DNA of 34,402 bases. Source: Cyanocohniella sp. LLY (GTDB lineage Bacteria; Cyanobacteriota; Cyanobacteriia; Cyanobacteriales; Nostocaceae). Positions 1 to 8,126 of the stretch are shown in pieces (within the stretch, counting starts at the first letter, position 1; each line of letters starts with the position of its first letter). The stretch is taken from assembly GCA_022241785.1 (NCBI GenBank), contig JAKOMP010000068.1, positions 1 through 34,402 on the forward strand. Direction: 5' to 3'. The notes beneath the pieces are model-generated. The model was not told the origin of the DNA. It ran no database searches and worked only from the letters and a program-made list of their open reading frames with translations. A program made the position numbers and the translations under genes.

Positions 1-193
1 ACCATCAAGCTGAGGAAATTTGTTCAATTGGTTCTGGGTCGGTTGAATCTGCCGTTAAACAAGTTGACCGTCGAACTAAGATTTCTGGAGCGCAATGGAA
101 GCGCGAAAATGTGCCTCAAGTCCTTGCTCATCGTTGTGCCTACCTCAATGGATTATTATCGGTTTGAGCTACTTCAAAAAATGAGATGCTCCC
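1..193 (+). mobile_element. Right end of an ISKra4-like insertion sequence (left part outside window)
   Basis: The 3' end of a transposase gene is followed by about 25 noncoding bases ending near GATGCTCCC, after which CHAT-protein coding sequence begins. The element end is inferred from where CHAT homology starts (about 185-197). The terminal inverted repeat and target duplication cannot be checked because the left end is outside the window. Confidence 0.5.
3..167 (+). CDS. ISKra4-family transposase, C-terminal fragment (cut by window edge)
   Basis: Reading from base 3 gives an uninterrupted 54-residue C-terminus that stops at TGA 165-167. It contains the GSGSVESAVKQ segment, then RRTKISGAQW and a final LAHRCAYLNG. 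This pattern (GSG.VE...K, R.K..G..W, L..R..Y..G) is characteristic of the end of ISKra4-type DDE transposases, where the glutamate of VES is the probable third catalytic acid. The N-terminal part lies outside the window, so intactness cannot be judged. The gene directly abuts a truncated CHAT gene, which suggests the element inserted into it. The family assignment rests on motif recognition only. Confidence 0.6.
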   Translation, partial: HQAEEICSIGSGSVESAVKQVDRRTKISGAQWKRENVPQVLAHRCAYLNGLLSV

Positions 194-652
194 TGCTTAA
201 CTTTAGAAGATATTTTTAAAATTAAATTAAATAACTGCCGTCTTGTGACTCTTTCTGCTTGCGAGACTGGCTTGATTGATTTTACAAATAACAGTGATGA
301 ATACATAGGTTTAACGAGTGGCTTTATTCATGCTGGAGCAGTCAATATTATTAGTAGCTTATGGGCAGTGAGTGATTTTCATACAGCTTTATTAATGATT
401 AAATTTTATGAGAGTTTACCTAATTATCAATATAATGTACCGTTAGCTCTAAATAATACTCAGCAATGGATACGTCAAGCCACTCAAACCCAAATAATTA
501 ATTGGATTCAAGATATGGTTAAAATAGAATTTTCACAAAAACAACAAATTATTGATTATCTAGCAAAAGAATATAAACCAGAACAACAACCATTTAAAAA
601 ACCAGAATACTGGGCAGCTTTCTGTGCGATTTCTCCCGTTTATTCTTCTTAA
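185..652 (+). pseudogene. CHAT-domain (caspase-like) protease, N-terminally truncated
   Basis: The open frame begins after a stop at 182-184 and reads LTLEDIF, then CRLVTLSACETG, then the block GFIHAGAVNIISSLWAVSD, and ends with KPEYWAAFCAISPVYSS. These are the C-terminal hallmarks of CHAT peptidases: the catalytic cysteine in SACETG, the A-G-A....LW.V segment and the closing YWAAF. The catalytic histidine and any TPR, WD40 or other sensor domain should lie upstream, and they are replaced by the transposase end. No ATG precedes the cysteine; the first usable start is GTG at 245. I therefore read this as a gene disrupted by the insertion sequence. CHAT proteins are proteases of conflict and regulated-death systems, so it may once have acted with the two genes that follow at 921 and 1262. 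Confidence 0.75.
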
Positions 653-659
653 TGATGTC

Positions 660-794
660 GGTTGGGTTAAGCACATCGCAACCCAACGCTGTCAATGATG
701 TTGGGTTTCCTTACGTCAACCCAACCTACCAAGCTCAAGTAATATTTAATTAATCCCAAAACTAAACTTATGGAACCCGATAAACTGATTCAAG
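660..794 (+). repeat. Tandem duplication, copy A (palindromic element plus 5' end of next gene)
   Basis: The copy begins with a GTTGGGTT/AACCCAAC palindromic element and runs through an AT-rich leader into ATGGAACCCGATAAACTGAT, the first codons of the gene at 921. It matches copy B (803-945) closely, with a few substitutions and a short CTACCAAG-type expansion. The duplicated start codon at 770 opens only a 23-codon frame that ends at 841, so this copy is a dead gene start. Confidence 0.85.
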
Positions 795-802
795 TAGATG
801 TA

Positions 803-945
803 GGTTGGGTTAAGCGCAGCGCAACCCAACGCCATCAATAATGTTGGGTTTCCTTACGTCAACCCAACCTACCAAGCTACCAAGCTAAAATAACATTTAA
901 TTAATCCCAAAACTAAACTTATGGAACCCGATAAACTGATTCAAG
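803..945 (+). repeat. Tandem duplication, copy B (contains the real start of the 921 gene)
   Basis: This is the second copy of the duplicated block. Its palindromic core spans 800-872, with perfect 12-bp arms GTAGGTTGGGTT and AACCCAACCTAC enclosing a second internal GCAACCCAAC/GTTGGGTT hairpin. The core is a repeat type dispersed between genes in many cyanobacteria. The unit ends inside codon 9 of the gene at 921, which continues normally. Confidence 0.85.
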
Positions 946-1265
946 CATTTACCCAAGTTGTGCGAAATCAAGATTACGTTTTCTCACCAGAGGCTATTGC
1001 AGCAATTCCTGAACTGCAAAAAGAACTAGCCACATTAGAAACCCAACCACCAGATTTATTTGCTGAAGCCATTCGCCAATGGTATCTCGATTATGAAGAC
1101 GTGCGAGATGCAGTATTAATTGAAGAACGAGAAATTGAAAAAGTAAGAAAAACTAACCCAGAAATTCAAGAAAACACCCAAGAAAATCGCTATCGAGTTG
1201 TACAAGAAGAAGTGCAAAAACTATATACAAAAAAAACATCTGCAAATCAGCCGAATAAATCATGA
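921..1265 (+). CDS. Small helical protein of a CHAT-linked gene pair (unknown function)
   Basis: This 114-residue acidic protein is predicted almost wholly alpha-helical. It has an N-terminal segment MEPDKLIQAFTQVV, a middle IRQWYLDYEDVRDAVL and a charged C-terminal helix. There is no signal peptide or membrane segment. The ATG at 921 is supported by its duplication (with leader) in copy A of the repeat. The last codons overlap the start of the 1262 gene by 4 bases (ATGA), so the two are probably translationally coupled. I do not recognise a named domain. The position after a CHAT gene and before a membrane protein suggests an adaptor or inhibitor role in a conflict-type module, but that is inference from context. 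Confidence 0.75.
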   Translation: MEPDKLIQAFTQVVRNQDYVFSPEAIAAIPELQKELATLETQPPDLFAEAIRQWYLDYEDVRDAVLIEEREIEKVRKTNPEIQENTQENRYRVVQEEVQKLYTKKTSANQPNKS

Positions 1266-2668
1266 AAATTTATGCGCCAAATGTTCATTTATTTGCTTTT
1301 CAATTGCATAAAAGCTCCAATGGTAATTTTAATATTTCATCAACAGAGCAAAACTTTCTCTGGAATCATGGTGATGAAATAGTCCGCACGACTTTACACC
1401 AAGATTTACATCTCAGTCAGCGCCTTGATTTCCAAAAAGAACTCAATAATCCCCGTGTAGATTTACTTAAAGACGCAGAAGTTATTAATGATAACTACGC
1501 TGTCTCTTTTGCGGGTAAAATTCCCTTCAAGCAAAATCAAGATTTACTGGTTAAAGGATTTGCTCATCCCTTAAAGCTTTATGATAGTTACAGTTTATGG
1601 CTAAATTTACGTCGTCCAGAACAAGAAAATAATCAGCATACAGATGACGTAGATATTGCTTTTTTACGTCAATTAAATCCCAATAATTGTTTACTTATAC
1701 CAGAAAAACCCTCATTTCTTGGTCAAACCCTGCTAATTACTGGCTGGTTAACAGGTGCAAAAGACAAAAGAATCAGCCAAGAAATAGCAAGCGAATGTTT
1801 AAAGTCTATCTTTCCTGATAATTTTCAACTACCGCCATTTAATCGCCAAGGTGAATTATTTGGGAGTCCAATTTTTGAATATGGTTTATTTAGCCAATTA
1901 GCTAATTATCAACACGTTTTAATTTGGCTATTTGCCGATGAAGAAGCAGACATTAAATTTAATCAATGCTATCAAGAGCTATTAGATTTATTTTTTTTCC
2001 GCACCAAATCTGTAAAAGCTTATAAAGATAGTAGAAAAGTTTATCAAAAACTGGATTTAGCTTACCGTCAGATAGAAACAATAACTGAAAATTTACCCAA
2101 AATAGACGATCAAAAATCTCGTAAAAAATTAGATTTAACTGATTTACAAAACCAATTACAAGCTTTACCACAACTAGCATTAGAGTATACACGCCTGCTA
2201 AGAAATCTAGAAGAATATCAAAACACAATTGCGATAAACACCTATAATTATAACGAAAGATTACAGCATATTCGTGACACAGTAGATCATAATATTGGTT
2301 TTTTAGAAATTTTTAGCCAAAAAAATAGTCCATATTTCCAACAACAAATAACCGCAGATTTAGGCTATTTCCGCCACGGTTCAGAACTATTAGATAAAGT
2401 CATAGACACAATTCGAGGTATAGTAGAAATAGAACAAGCAAAACGCGATCGCTCTCTAGAAAACACCATCCAAAGATTAGGTATTGGCTTCGGTGGTGGT
2501 GCAATTGTTTCAGGGATTCTCACCCAATATATTGATGAAAATCATAATCCCTTAGCTATTATCTCACCCCAAAACCCACCCCATCCCATTTATGCAACTG
2601 TAATTTTCAGTTTTCTAGCAACATTATTTTTCATAGGTTTGGGTTGGCTGATTACGAAACGCAAATAA
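1262..2668 (+). CDS. Membrane-anchored protein with C-terminal helical hairpin, partner of CHAT locus (unknown function)
   Basis: This 468-residue protein has three visible parts. An alpha/beta-looking N-terminal region covers about residues 1-235. A long charged helical, coiled-coil-prone region covers about 240-395. Two hydrophobic segments lie near the C-terminus, GIGFGGGAIVSGIL (about 405-420) and YATVIFSFLATLFFIGLGWL (about 444-463), and it ends in KRK. There is no N-terminal signal peptide, so the bulk should be cytoplasmic and tethered to the membrane by the tail hairpin. The layout (soluble domain, long helices, two terminal membrane helices) recalls CorA-like channels, but the CorA GMN motif is absent. 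It overlaps the 921 gene by 4 bases. With the CHAT gene upstream, it could be a protease target or membrane effector; this is a hypothesis from gene order. Confidence 0.75.
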   Translation: MKIYAPNVHLFAFQLHKSSNGNFNISSTEQNFLWNHGDEIVRTTLHQDLHLSQRLDFQKELNNPRVDLLKDAEVINDNYAVSFAGKIPFKQNQDLLVKGFAHPLKLYDSYSLWLNLRRPEQENNQHTDDVDIAFLRQLNPNNCLLIPEKPSFLGQTLLITGWLTGAKDKRISQEIASECLKSIFPDNFQLPPFNRQGELFGSPIFEYGLFSQLANYQHVLIWLFADEEADIKFNQCYQELLDLFFFRTKSVKAYKDSRKVYQKLDLAYRQIETITENLPKIDDQKSRKKLDLTDLQNQLQALPQLALEYTRLLRNLEEYQNTIAINTYNYNERLQHIRDTVDHNIGFLEIFSQKNSPYFQQQITADLGYFRHGSELLDKVIDTIRGIVEIEQAKRDRSLENTIQRLGIGFGGGAIVSGILTQYIDENHNPLAIISPQNPPHPIYATVIFSFLATLFFIGLGWLITKRK

Positions 2669-2686
2669 GCCTATTTTTGAGCAATA

Positions 2687-3184
2687 TTATTCCATCAAAT
2701 TATCACTTACAACGTCACCTGGGTAAAAGCGATCGCTCTGAATTTCTGTCAAACTATATAAACATTGCTGGGGAAAAGTCGAGAATGGCAAGTTGGTTTC
2801 ACCTGATGCTAAATCTCTAGCATTTTCGTAGGCTTCTGGTAATGCTTCTTCAATGTAAGGCTTCAGGCTGGGATTTTCGCTCAATAGCTTGATAATTTCC
2901 CGCCTTTGTACTCGAATTGTTGCTAACCAACTCCGACTGCGTTTGCTTGATTGAAATTCCCACTTGAGTAAATGTGCAATTAATATACTCAAGCGATTTC
3001 GTAGTTCTTGACGTTCCCTTCTCCCCAAAGATGCGATTTCCTCGATTAAATTGGGCAAATCAAGCTGGTTCCATTCGCGTTCATGCAGCAGGTTAGCTTG
3101 TTGCTGAGTCCAGGCGTAAAAGTCACTTTCATAGAGATTGGCTTTCAGGTTTGTCGATGATGTTCCGGTTTGTGGTTTTTGCAT
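2687..3184 (-). CDS. DUF29 family protein (paralogue 1)
   Basis: This is a 165-residue DUF29 protein with the family signature YESDFYAWTQQQANLL, LDLPNLIEEIASLG and the block running from LLKWEFQ to SWL, ending in EIQSDRFYPGD. I start at ATG 3184 because it gives MQKPQTG, aligning with the MQTPQTG start of the upstream paralogue and giving the same length. An in-frame ATG at 3208 would overlap the neighbouring gene. The stop of the neighbour (3189) is 4 bases upstream, so they form one transcription unit. DUF29 proteins are abundant in cyanobacteria and have no settled function. The gene converges on the 1262 gene, with only 18 bases between them. Confidence 0.85.
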   Translation of the reverse strand: MQKPQTGTSSTNLKANLYESDFYAWTQQQANLLHEREWNQLDLPNLIEEIASLGRRERQELRNRLSILIAHLLKWEFQSSKRSRSWLATIRVQRREIIKLLSENPSLKPYIEEALPEAYENARDLASGETNLPFSTFPQQCLYSLTEIQSDRFYPGDVVSDNLME

Positions 3185-3188
3185 TCTT

Positions 3189-3686
3189 TCACTCCATCCA
3201 ATCATCACTTACAACTTCACCTGGATAAAAGCGATCGCTCTGAATTTCTTCTAGAGTATAAGGACAATCTGGGGGAAATGTCTTTAAAGGTAAGTTTGTT
3301 TCTCCAGCCGCTAAAGCAGTTGCTTTGAGGTAAGCTTTTGGCAGCATTTCTTGCAGGTAAGGTTGGAGACTGGGGTTATCTGTCAACAATTCCCACGTAT
3401 CTATACGCTGCACACGAATCGTATTCAACCAACTCCGACTGCGTTTGCTTGATTGAAATTCCCACTTCAGTAAATGTGCAATTAAAATACTCAAGCGATT
3501 TCGTAATTCTTGACGTTCCCTTCTCCCCAAAGATGCGATTTCCTCGATTAAATTGGGCAAATCAAGCTGGTTCCATTCCCGTTCATGCAGCAGGTTAGCT
3601 TGTTGCTGAGTCCAGGCGTAAAAGTCACTTTCATAGAGATTGGCTTTCAGGTTTGACTTGGTTTCTCCAGTTTGCGGTGTCTGCAT
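3189..3686 (-). CDS. DUF29 family protein (paralogue 2)
   Basis: This 165-residue DUF29 protein is the first gene of a two-gene unit with paralogue 1. The N-terminal 90 or so residues, from KANLYESDFYAW to SKRSRSWL, are identical in the two proteins. The C-terminal thirds differ at many positions (IDTWELLTDNPSL here, REIIKLLSENPSL there), yet both end in the same style (SDRFYPGEVVSDDWME here). At DNA level only about four silent differences occur across roughly 230 bp, which points to recent gene conversion or a mosaic duplication. Function is unknown. Confidence 0.85.
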   Translation of the reverse strand: MQTPQTGETKSNLKANLYESDFYAWTQQQANLLHEREWNQLDLPNLIEEIASLGRRERQELRNRLSILIAHLLKWEFQSSKRSRSWLNTIRVQRIDTWELLTDNPSLQPYLQEMLPKAYLKATALAAGETNLPLKTFPPDCPYTLEEIQSDRFYPGEVVSDDWME

Positions 3687-3800
3687 TTTTCAGTCCTAAT
3701 TAGCTTCTAGCCTTCTAACCTCTAACCTCTAGCCCCTTTCATTTTAACAAGAAGCGATCGCCTGGACTTGATGCGATCGCCTCCCACATCTTTTACAAAA

Positions 3801-4928
<1,128 letters not shown>

Positions 4929-5001
4929 TCATGGGCTGTTATGAGTTTATATCAGGGAAGATAGAGAGTGAGTTTTTATGACTTTTTTGTAAATTAACCA
5001 T

Positions 5002-5088
5002 GAAGACAGAGACTCCCGCTACAAGCGTTCTGAGTATGCAACACGGGGTATCCCAGAATATTGGATTTACGACCTAATTAAATGGTAA
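5002..5088 (+). pseudogene. Uma2-family (DUF820) nuclease remnant
   Basis: The frame reads EDRDSRYKRSEYATRGIPEYW and IYD before stopping at TAA 5086-5088. This is the conserved core of Uma2/DUF820 proteins (R..Y...GI.EYWI.D), where the K and the EYW region belong to the PD-(D/E)XK-like fold. Nothing recognisable remains on either side, so only about 29 codons of the gene survive. It is a decayed fragment and not expected to be functional. Confidence 0.6.
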
Positions 5089-5198
5089 GTACCGCTAAAT
5101 TAGACATCCTGCGTCATCAAACCAGATTATTATTTGATTTTCACCCTTGGGTAACAATTCTAAGATAGAGTCAGGTTATTTTGACCGGAGCATCAAAT

Positions 5199-5420
5199 AT
5201 GGTGTCAACACAATTACTAAACACATTGCAAGGCCTTAGTCGTGCTGAAAAACTTTATGTTGTGCAAGTTTTGATTTCAGAATTAGCCCAACAGGAGGCA
5301 GATTTAATCAAATCAGAACAATCTTATCCCGTCTGGTCTCCATATAATGCTTTTGAAGCAGCAAACACGATGCTAGAAGTTTTACAAACAACGCAAAATC
5401 AAAACAATGCCGAAGGTTGA
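5199..5420 (+). CDS. Small helical protein upstream of a retropepsin-like protease
   Basis: This 73-residue protein has an amphipathic N-terminal region, LLNTLQGLSRAEKLYVVQVL followed by ISELAQQE, resembling the short helical N-terminus of DUF2281-like antitoxin-type proteins. I chose ATG 5199 because a GGAG motif sits 8 bases upstream (5187-5190); an upstream TTG in frame (5181) would have no such site. The gene overlaps the next one by 14 bases (ATG at 5407 inside codons for NAEG), so the two are an operon. Function is not recognised. A regulator or partner of the protease-like protein is possible from the pairing alone. Confidence 0.65.
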   Translation: MVSTQLLNTLQGLSRAEKLYVVQVLISELAQQEADLIKSEQSYPVWSPYNAFEAANTMLEVLQTTQNQNNAEG

Positions 5421-5835
5421 GCAATTTCCCTTTGTCAACGCGGACAAAACATTGGGGGAGGCTGGTTTTCGACCTCAAATGCCGATTACACTTACTAATC
5501 AGCAGTGTTCTATCACAACATCTGCGCTGTTAGACACAGGAGCAACAGTCAACGTGTTGCCATATCCAATAGGTATTGATTTGGGGTATGTTTGGGAACG
5601 TCAAACAGCAACTTTGAACTTAACAGGGAATCTGGCTGAGTATGAAGCCCGTGTTGTAGTCATTGAAGCGATAGTTACTCAATTTGAACCTGTGCAACTT
5701 GTATTTGCTTGGACTAAAGCTGTACAAGTTCCTTTAATTTTAGGGCAAGTAAATTTTTTCATGGAGTTTGATGTTTGTTTTTATCGCTCACAGCTCTATT
5801 TTGTAGTTAGTTCTAAAAAGAAAAATCCACACTAA
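5407..5835 (+). CDS. Retropepsin-like aspartic protease domain protein
   Basis: This 142-residue protein contains ALLDTGATVNVLPYPIG at about residues 40-56, the DTGA active-site motif of clan AA (retropepsin-like) aspartic proteases. A second hydrophobic segment, VPLILGQVNFF, near the C-terminus matches the family's closing ILG.. motif. Only one DTG motif is present, so activity would need a homodimer, as in viral retropepsins. There is no signal peptide. It is translationally linked to the small helical gene before it. Such small proteases are scattered in cyanobacterial accessory DNA, often paired with a short upstream gene. Substrates are unknown. Confidence 0.75.
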   Translation: MPKVEQFPFVNADKTLGEAGFRPQMPITLTNQQCSITTSALLDTGATVNVLPYPIGIDLGYVWERQTATLNLTGNLAEYEARVVVIEAIVTQFEPVQLVFAWTKAVQVPLILGQVNFFMEFDVCFYRSQLYFVVSSKKKNPH

Positions 5836-6080
5836 AATTCAGGTGTAAAAATTACTAGACATCTCCAAAAATTAAATATGCGTTTTCCATAACCCTTGTA
5901 GAGACTGGAGATGACTACTGCGATCGCTCCTTCTGTATCCACTTGCTTTGGCATCCAGGATGATAGAATGGCTTTTTTCTCCGAGATTGGTACATTAGTT
6001 ACAGGCGGCAAACCTGGATAATGATACCGATCCGCCATTATTTTGTTAACTTTGATCTTATCTCTATTTTCGCAAAGCTT

Positions 6081-7364
6081 ATGAACCCTGCCCTAACTAG
6101 AATTGGCGCTCAAATGTCCAACTTAACTGGCGTCCGAGCGATTATGAAGGACATTATCGAAACGTTAAAAGCTGGGGCGGGGCAAGAATTTATGAATTTG
6201 AGTGCCGGTAACCCGTTGATTTTGCCGGAGGTGGAACAGTTATGGCGGGATTGTACAGCGGAATTATTGGCTAGTCCAGACTACGGCGAAGTGGTTTGTC
6301 GTTATGGTTCCAGTCAAGGTTATGGGCCTTTAATTGAGGCGATCGCCAATGACTTTAATAAGCGCTATGGTTTAAAGTTAACGGAACGTAATATTTTGAT
6401 TACACCCGGTAGCCAAAGCCTTTATTTCTACGCTGCAAATGCCTTTGGAGGCTACACAACTAGCGGCGACCTCAAACAAATCGTTTTGCCCCTTAGTCCC
6501 GATTATACGGGTTACGGCGGCGTTACTTTAGTTCCAGAAGCCTTAATCGCTTACAAACCCACACTGGATATTGATGCACCTGCTCACAGATTTAAATATC
6601 GTCCAGATTTTAGCCAACTAGCAATTACAGAAAATACGGGTTGTGTAATTTTCTCTCGTCCTTGTAACCCTACAGGTAATGTTCTCAGTGACGAGGAAGT
6701 CAAAAAAATTGCTGCTTTGGCTGCACCTTTTGATGTACCTGTGTTGATTGATTCAGCTTATGCGCCTCCTTTCCCGGCGTTGAACTTTACGGAAATGACA
6801 CCTGTATTTGGTGGTAATATTTTGCACTGCATGAGTTTATCCAAGGTGGGATTACCCGGAGAACGCATCGGTGTTGCCATTGGTGATGAAAGCATGATTC
6901 AAGTTCTGGAGTGCTTCCAAACAAATTTGTGTATTCATCCATCACGATATGGGCAGGCGATCGCAGCTTTGGCAATTAATTCTGGTGCTTTGCCAGAAAT
7001 AGCCGCAGATGTCATTCGCCCCTTTTACCAGAAAAAATTCACTGTATTAGAAGATACCTTAGATGCAGCCATGCCTCAGGATTTACCTTGGTTCTTGCAT
7101 CGTGGTGAAGGGGCGATATTTGCTTGGTTGTGGTTACAGGATCTACCCATAACTGATTGGGAATTTTACCAGCAACTCAAGCAAGTGGGTGTAATTGTTG
7201 TGCCTGGTAGTACCTTCTTCCCTGGTTTGCGGGAAGAGTGGCCACACAAGCATCAATGTTTACGTATTAGTTTGACTGGTAGTGATGAGGAGATTGTCAC
7301 AGGAATGCAGCGTTTAGCAAAAGTGGCTGAACAAGTTTATCAGCGTGCTGTTGTGAGTGCCTAA
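6081..7364 (+). CDS. avtA: Valine-pyruvate aminotransferase (fold-type I PLP enzyme)
   Basis: With ATG 6081 the product is 427 residues and begins [20 protein letters not shown], a natural AvtA start. An in-frame ATG at 6021 would add an unrelated 20-residue hydrophobic leader. Motifs include [12 protein letters not shown], the substrate-binding Asn region [16 protein letters not shown] and the PLP-lysine motif [13 protein letters not shown]. The enzyme moves the amino group between valine (or alanine) and pyruvate or 2-ketoisovalerate, linking alanine and branched-chain amino acid pools in the cytoplasm. It ends 4 bases before ATG 7369 of rimM, so the genes are probably co-transcribed. It could instead favour another hydrophobic substrate. 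Confidence 0.85.
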   Translation: MNPALTRIGAQMSNLTGVRAIMKDIIETLKAGAGQEFMNLSAGNPLILPEVEQLWRDCTAELLASPDYGEVVCRYGSSQGYGPLIEAIANDFNKRYGLKLTERNILITPGSQSLYFYAANAFGGYTTSGDLKQIVLPLSPDYTGYGGVTLVPEALIAYKPTLDIDAPAHRFKYRPDFSQLAITENTGCVIFSRPCNPTGNVLSDEEVKKIAALAAPFDVPVLIDSAYAPPFPALNFTEMTPVFGGNILHCMSLSKVGLPGERIGVAIGDESMIQVLECFQTNLCIHPSRYGQAIAALAINSGALPEIAADVIRPFYQKKFTVLEDTLDAAMPQDLPWFLHRGEGAIFAWLWLQDLPITDWEFYQQLKQVGVIVVPGSTFFPGLREEWPHKHQCLRISLTGSDEEIVTGMQRLAKVAEQVYQRAVVSA

Positions 7365-7368
7365 GATT

Positions 7369-8055
7369 ATGAAAACGAACCGCCGCGAGAAGAAGAAGCA
7401 GGGGAGCAGGGAGCAGGGAGCAGGGGGGAAGATGAAGGAGAAAAGTTCCCCACTCCCCACTCCCCACTCCCTACTCCCTAATCTTGATGAATGGCTGGAA
7501 ATTGGTAAAATTGTCTCTCCTCAGGGGTTATGTGGGGAGTTACGGGTGTATCCCCAATCGGATTTTCCTGAACGGTTTGAGGTTCCAGGGACACGTTGGT
7601 TGTTGCGTCCGGGTGAGAGGGAACCGCAGCCTGTGGAGTTGTTGGGGGGACGTTATATTGAAGGGAAAAATTTGTATGTGATTGAGTTAGCTGGTGTGGA
7701 AGATCGTAACCAAGCTGAAGAGATGCGTGGTTGTAAATTGCTGGTTCCCGCAAGCGATCGCCCCCCATTGGGTGAAGATGAATATCATGTCATCGATTTG
7801 ATTGGTGTGGAAGTCTTCATGCAAGAATCTGGGGAACTTATAGGTACTGTGGTAGATGTGATTCCGGCTGGTAATGATTTACTGGAAGTAAAGTTGCATC
7901 AACAAAACGAAACTGTTGAGGGAGAAAAAACAAAATCCCCTAAGACTATTTTGATCCCATTCGTGACTGCGATCGCCCCCGTGGTAGATTTGCCAGCACA
8001 TCGAATCGAAATTACTCCCCCCCCTGGGTTAATGGAATTAGCAATTGGGGGTTAG
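7369..8055 (+). CDS. rimM: Ribosome maturation factor RimM with repeat-derived leader
   Basis: The RimM core starts at about residue 39 ([20 protein letters not shown]) with the N-terminal beta-barrel ending near [31 protein letters not shown]-type C-terminal domain follows ([12 protein letters not shown] to [13 protein letters not shown] and the final [11 protein letters not shown]). RimM binds S19 and helps 16S rRNA 3'-major-domain maturation. The first 38 or so codons are GGGAGCA-type heptamer repeat and its CCCCACT-type complement read as protein ([20 protein letters not shown]). Starts available are GTG 7357 (overlapping avtA), ATG 7369 and an internal ATG at 7432; no ATG sits at the core boundary, so at least part of the repeat is probably translated. 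The 3' end also runs into repeat. Confidence 0.9.
   Translation: MKTNRREKKKQGSREQGAGGKMKEKSSPLPTPHSLLPNLDEWLEIGKIVSPQGLCGELRVYPQSDFPERFEVPGTRWLLRPGEREPQPVELLGGRYIEGKNLYVIELAGVEDRNQAEEMRGCKLLVPASDRPPLGEDEYHVIDLIGVEVFMQESGELIGTVVDVIPAGNDLLEVKLHQQNETVEGEKTKSPKTILIPFVTAIAPVVDLPAHRIEITPPPGLMELAIGG
7398..7480 (+). repeat. Heptamer repeats inside the rimM 5' region
   Basis: Three perfect GGGAGCA units (7402-7422) with G-rich flanks are followed 25 bases later by CCCCACT/CCCTACT units (7448-7480). The two tracts are roughly complementary and could pair in the mRNA around the rimM translation start. Confidence 0.85.
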
Positions 8056-8126
8056 GGATTGGGGATTGGGTACTGGGAAGTTTGATCCCCCTCCTCCCCC
8101 TCATCCCCCCTACTCCCTACTCCCCA
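8050..8126 (+). repeat. G/C-tract heptamer repeats between convergent rimM and kinase genes
   Basis: GGGGATT-type and CCCTACT-type units fill the gap between two convergent genes. On the minus strand the CCCTACTCCC tract supplies the last codons and the TAG stop of the kinase gene. Confidence 0.75.

Noticed and set aside
28-219. 63-codon open frame at the left edge on the plus strand
   Set aside because: It overlaps the transposase end and CHAT start in another frame and has no protein-like features.
1959-2228. 89-codon hydrophobic frame on the minus strand
   Set aside because: It is antisense to the helical region of the 1262 gene; its hydrophobicity is the mirror of that gene's charged codons.
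1262-2668. CorA magnesium channel
   Set aside because: The two C-terminal membrane helices fit, but the GMN motif is absent and the N-terminal domain shows no recognisable CorA pattern.
5832-6038. 68-codon minus-strand frame before avtA
   Set aside because: It overlaps the avtA leader, has no recognisable motif and no clear ribosome-binding site.
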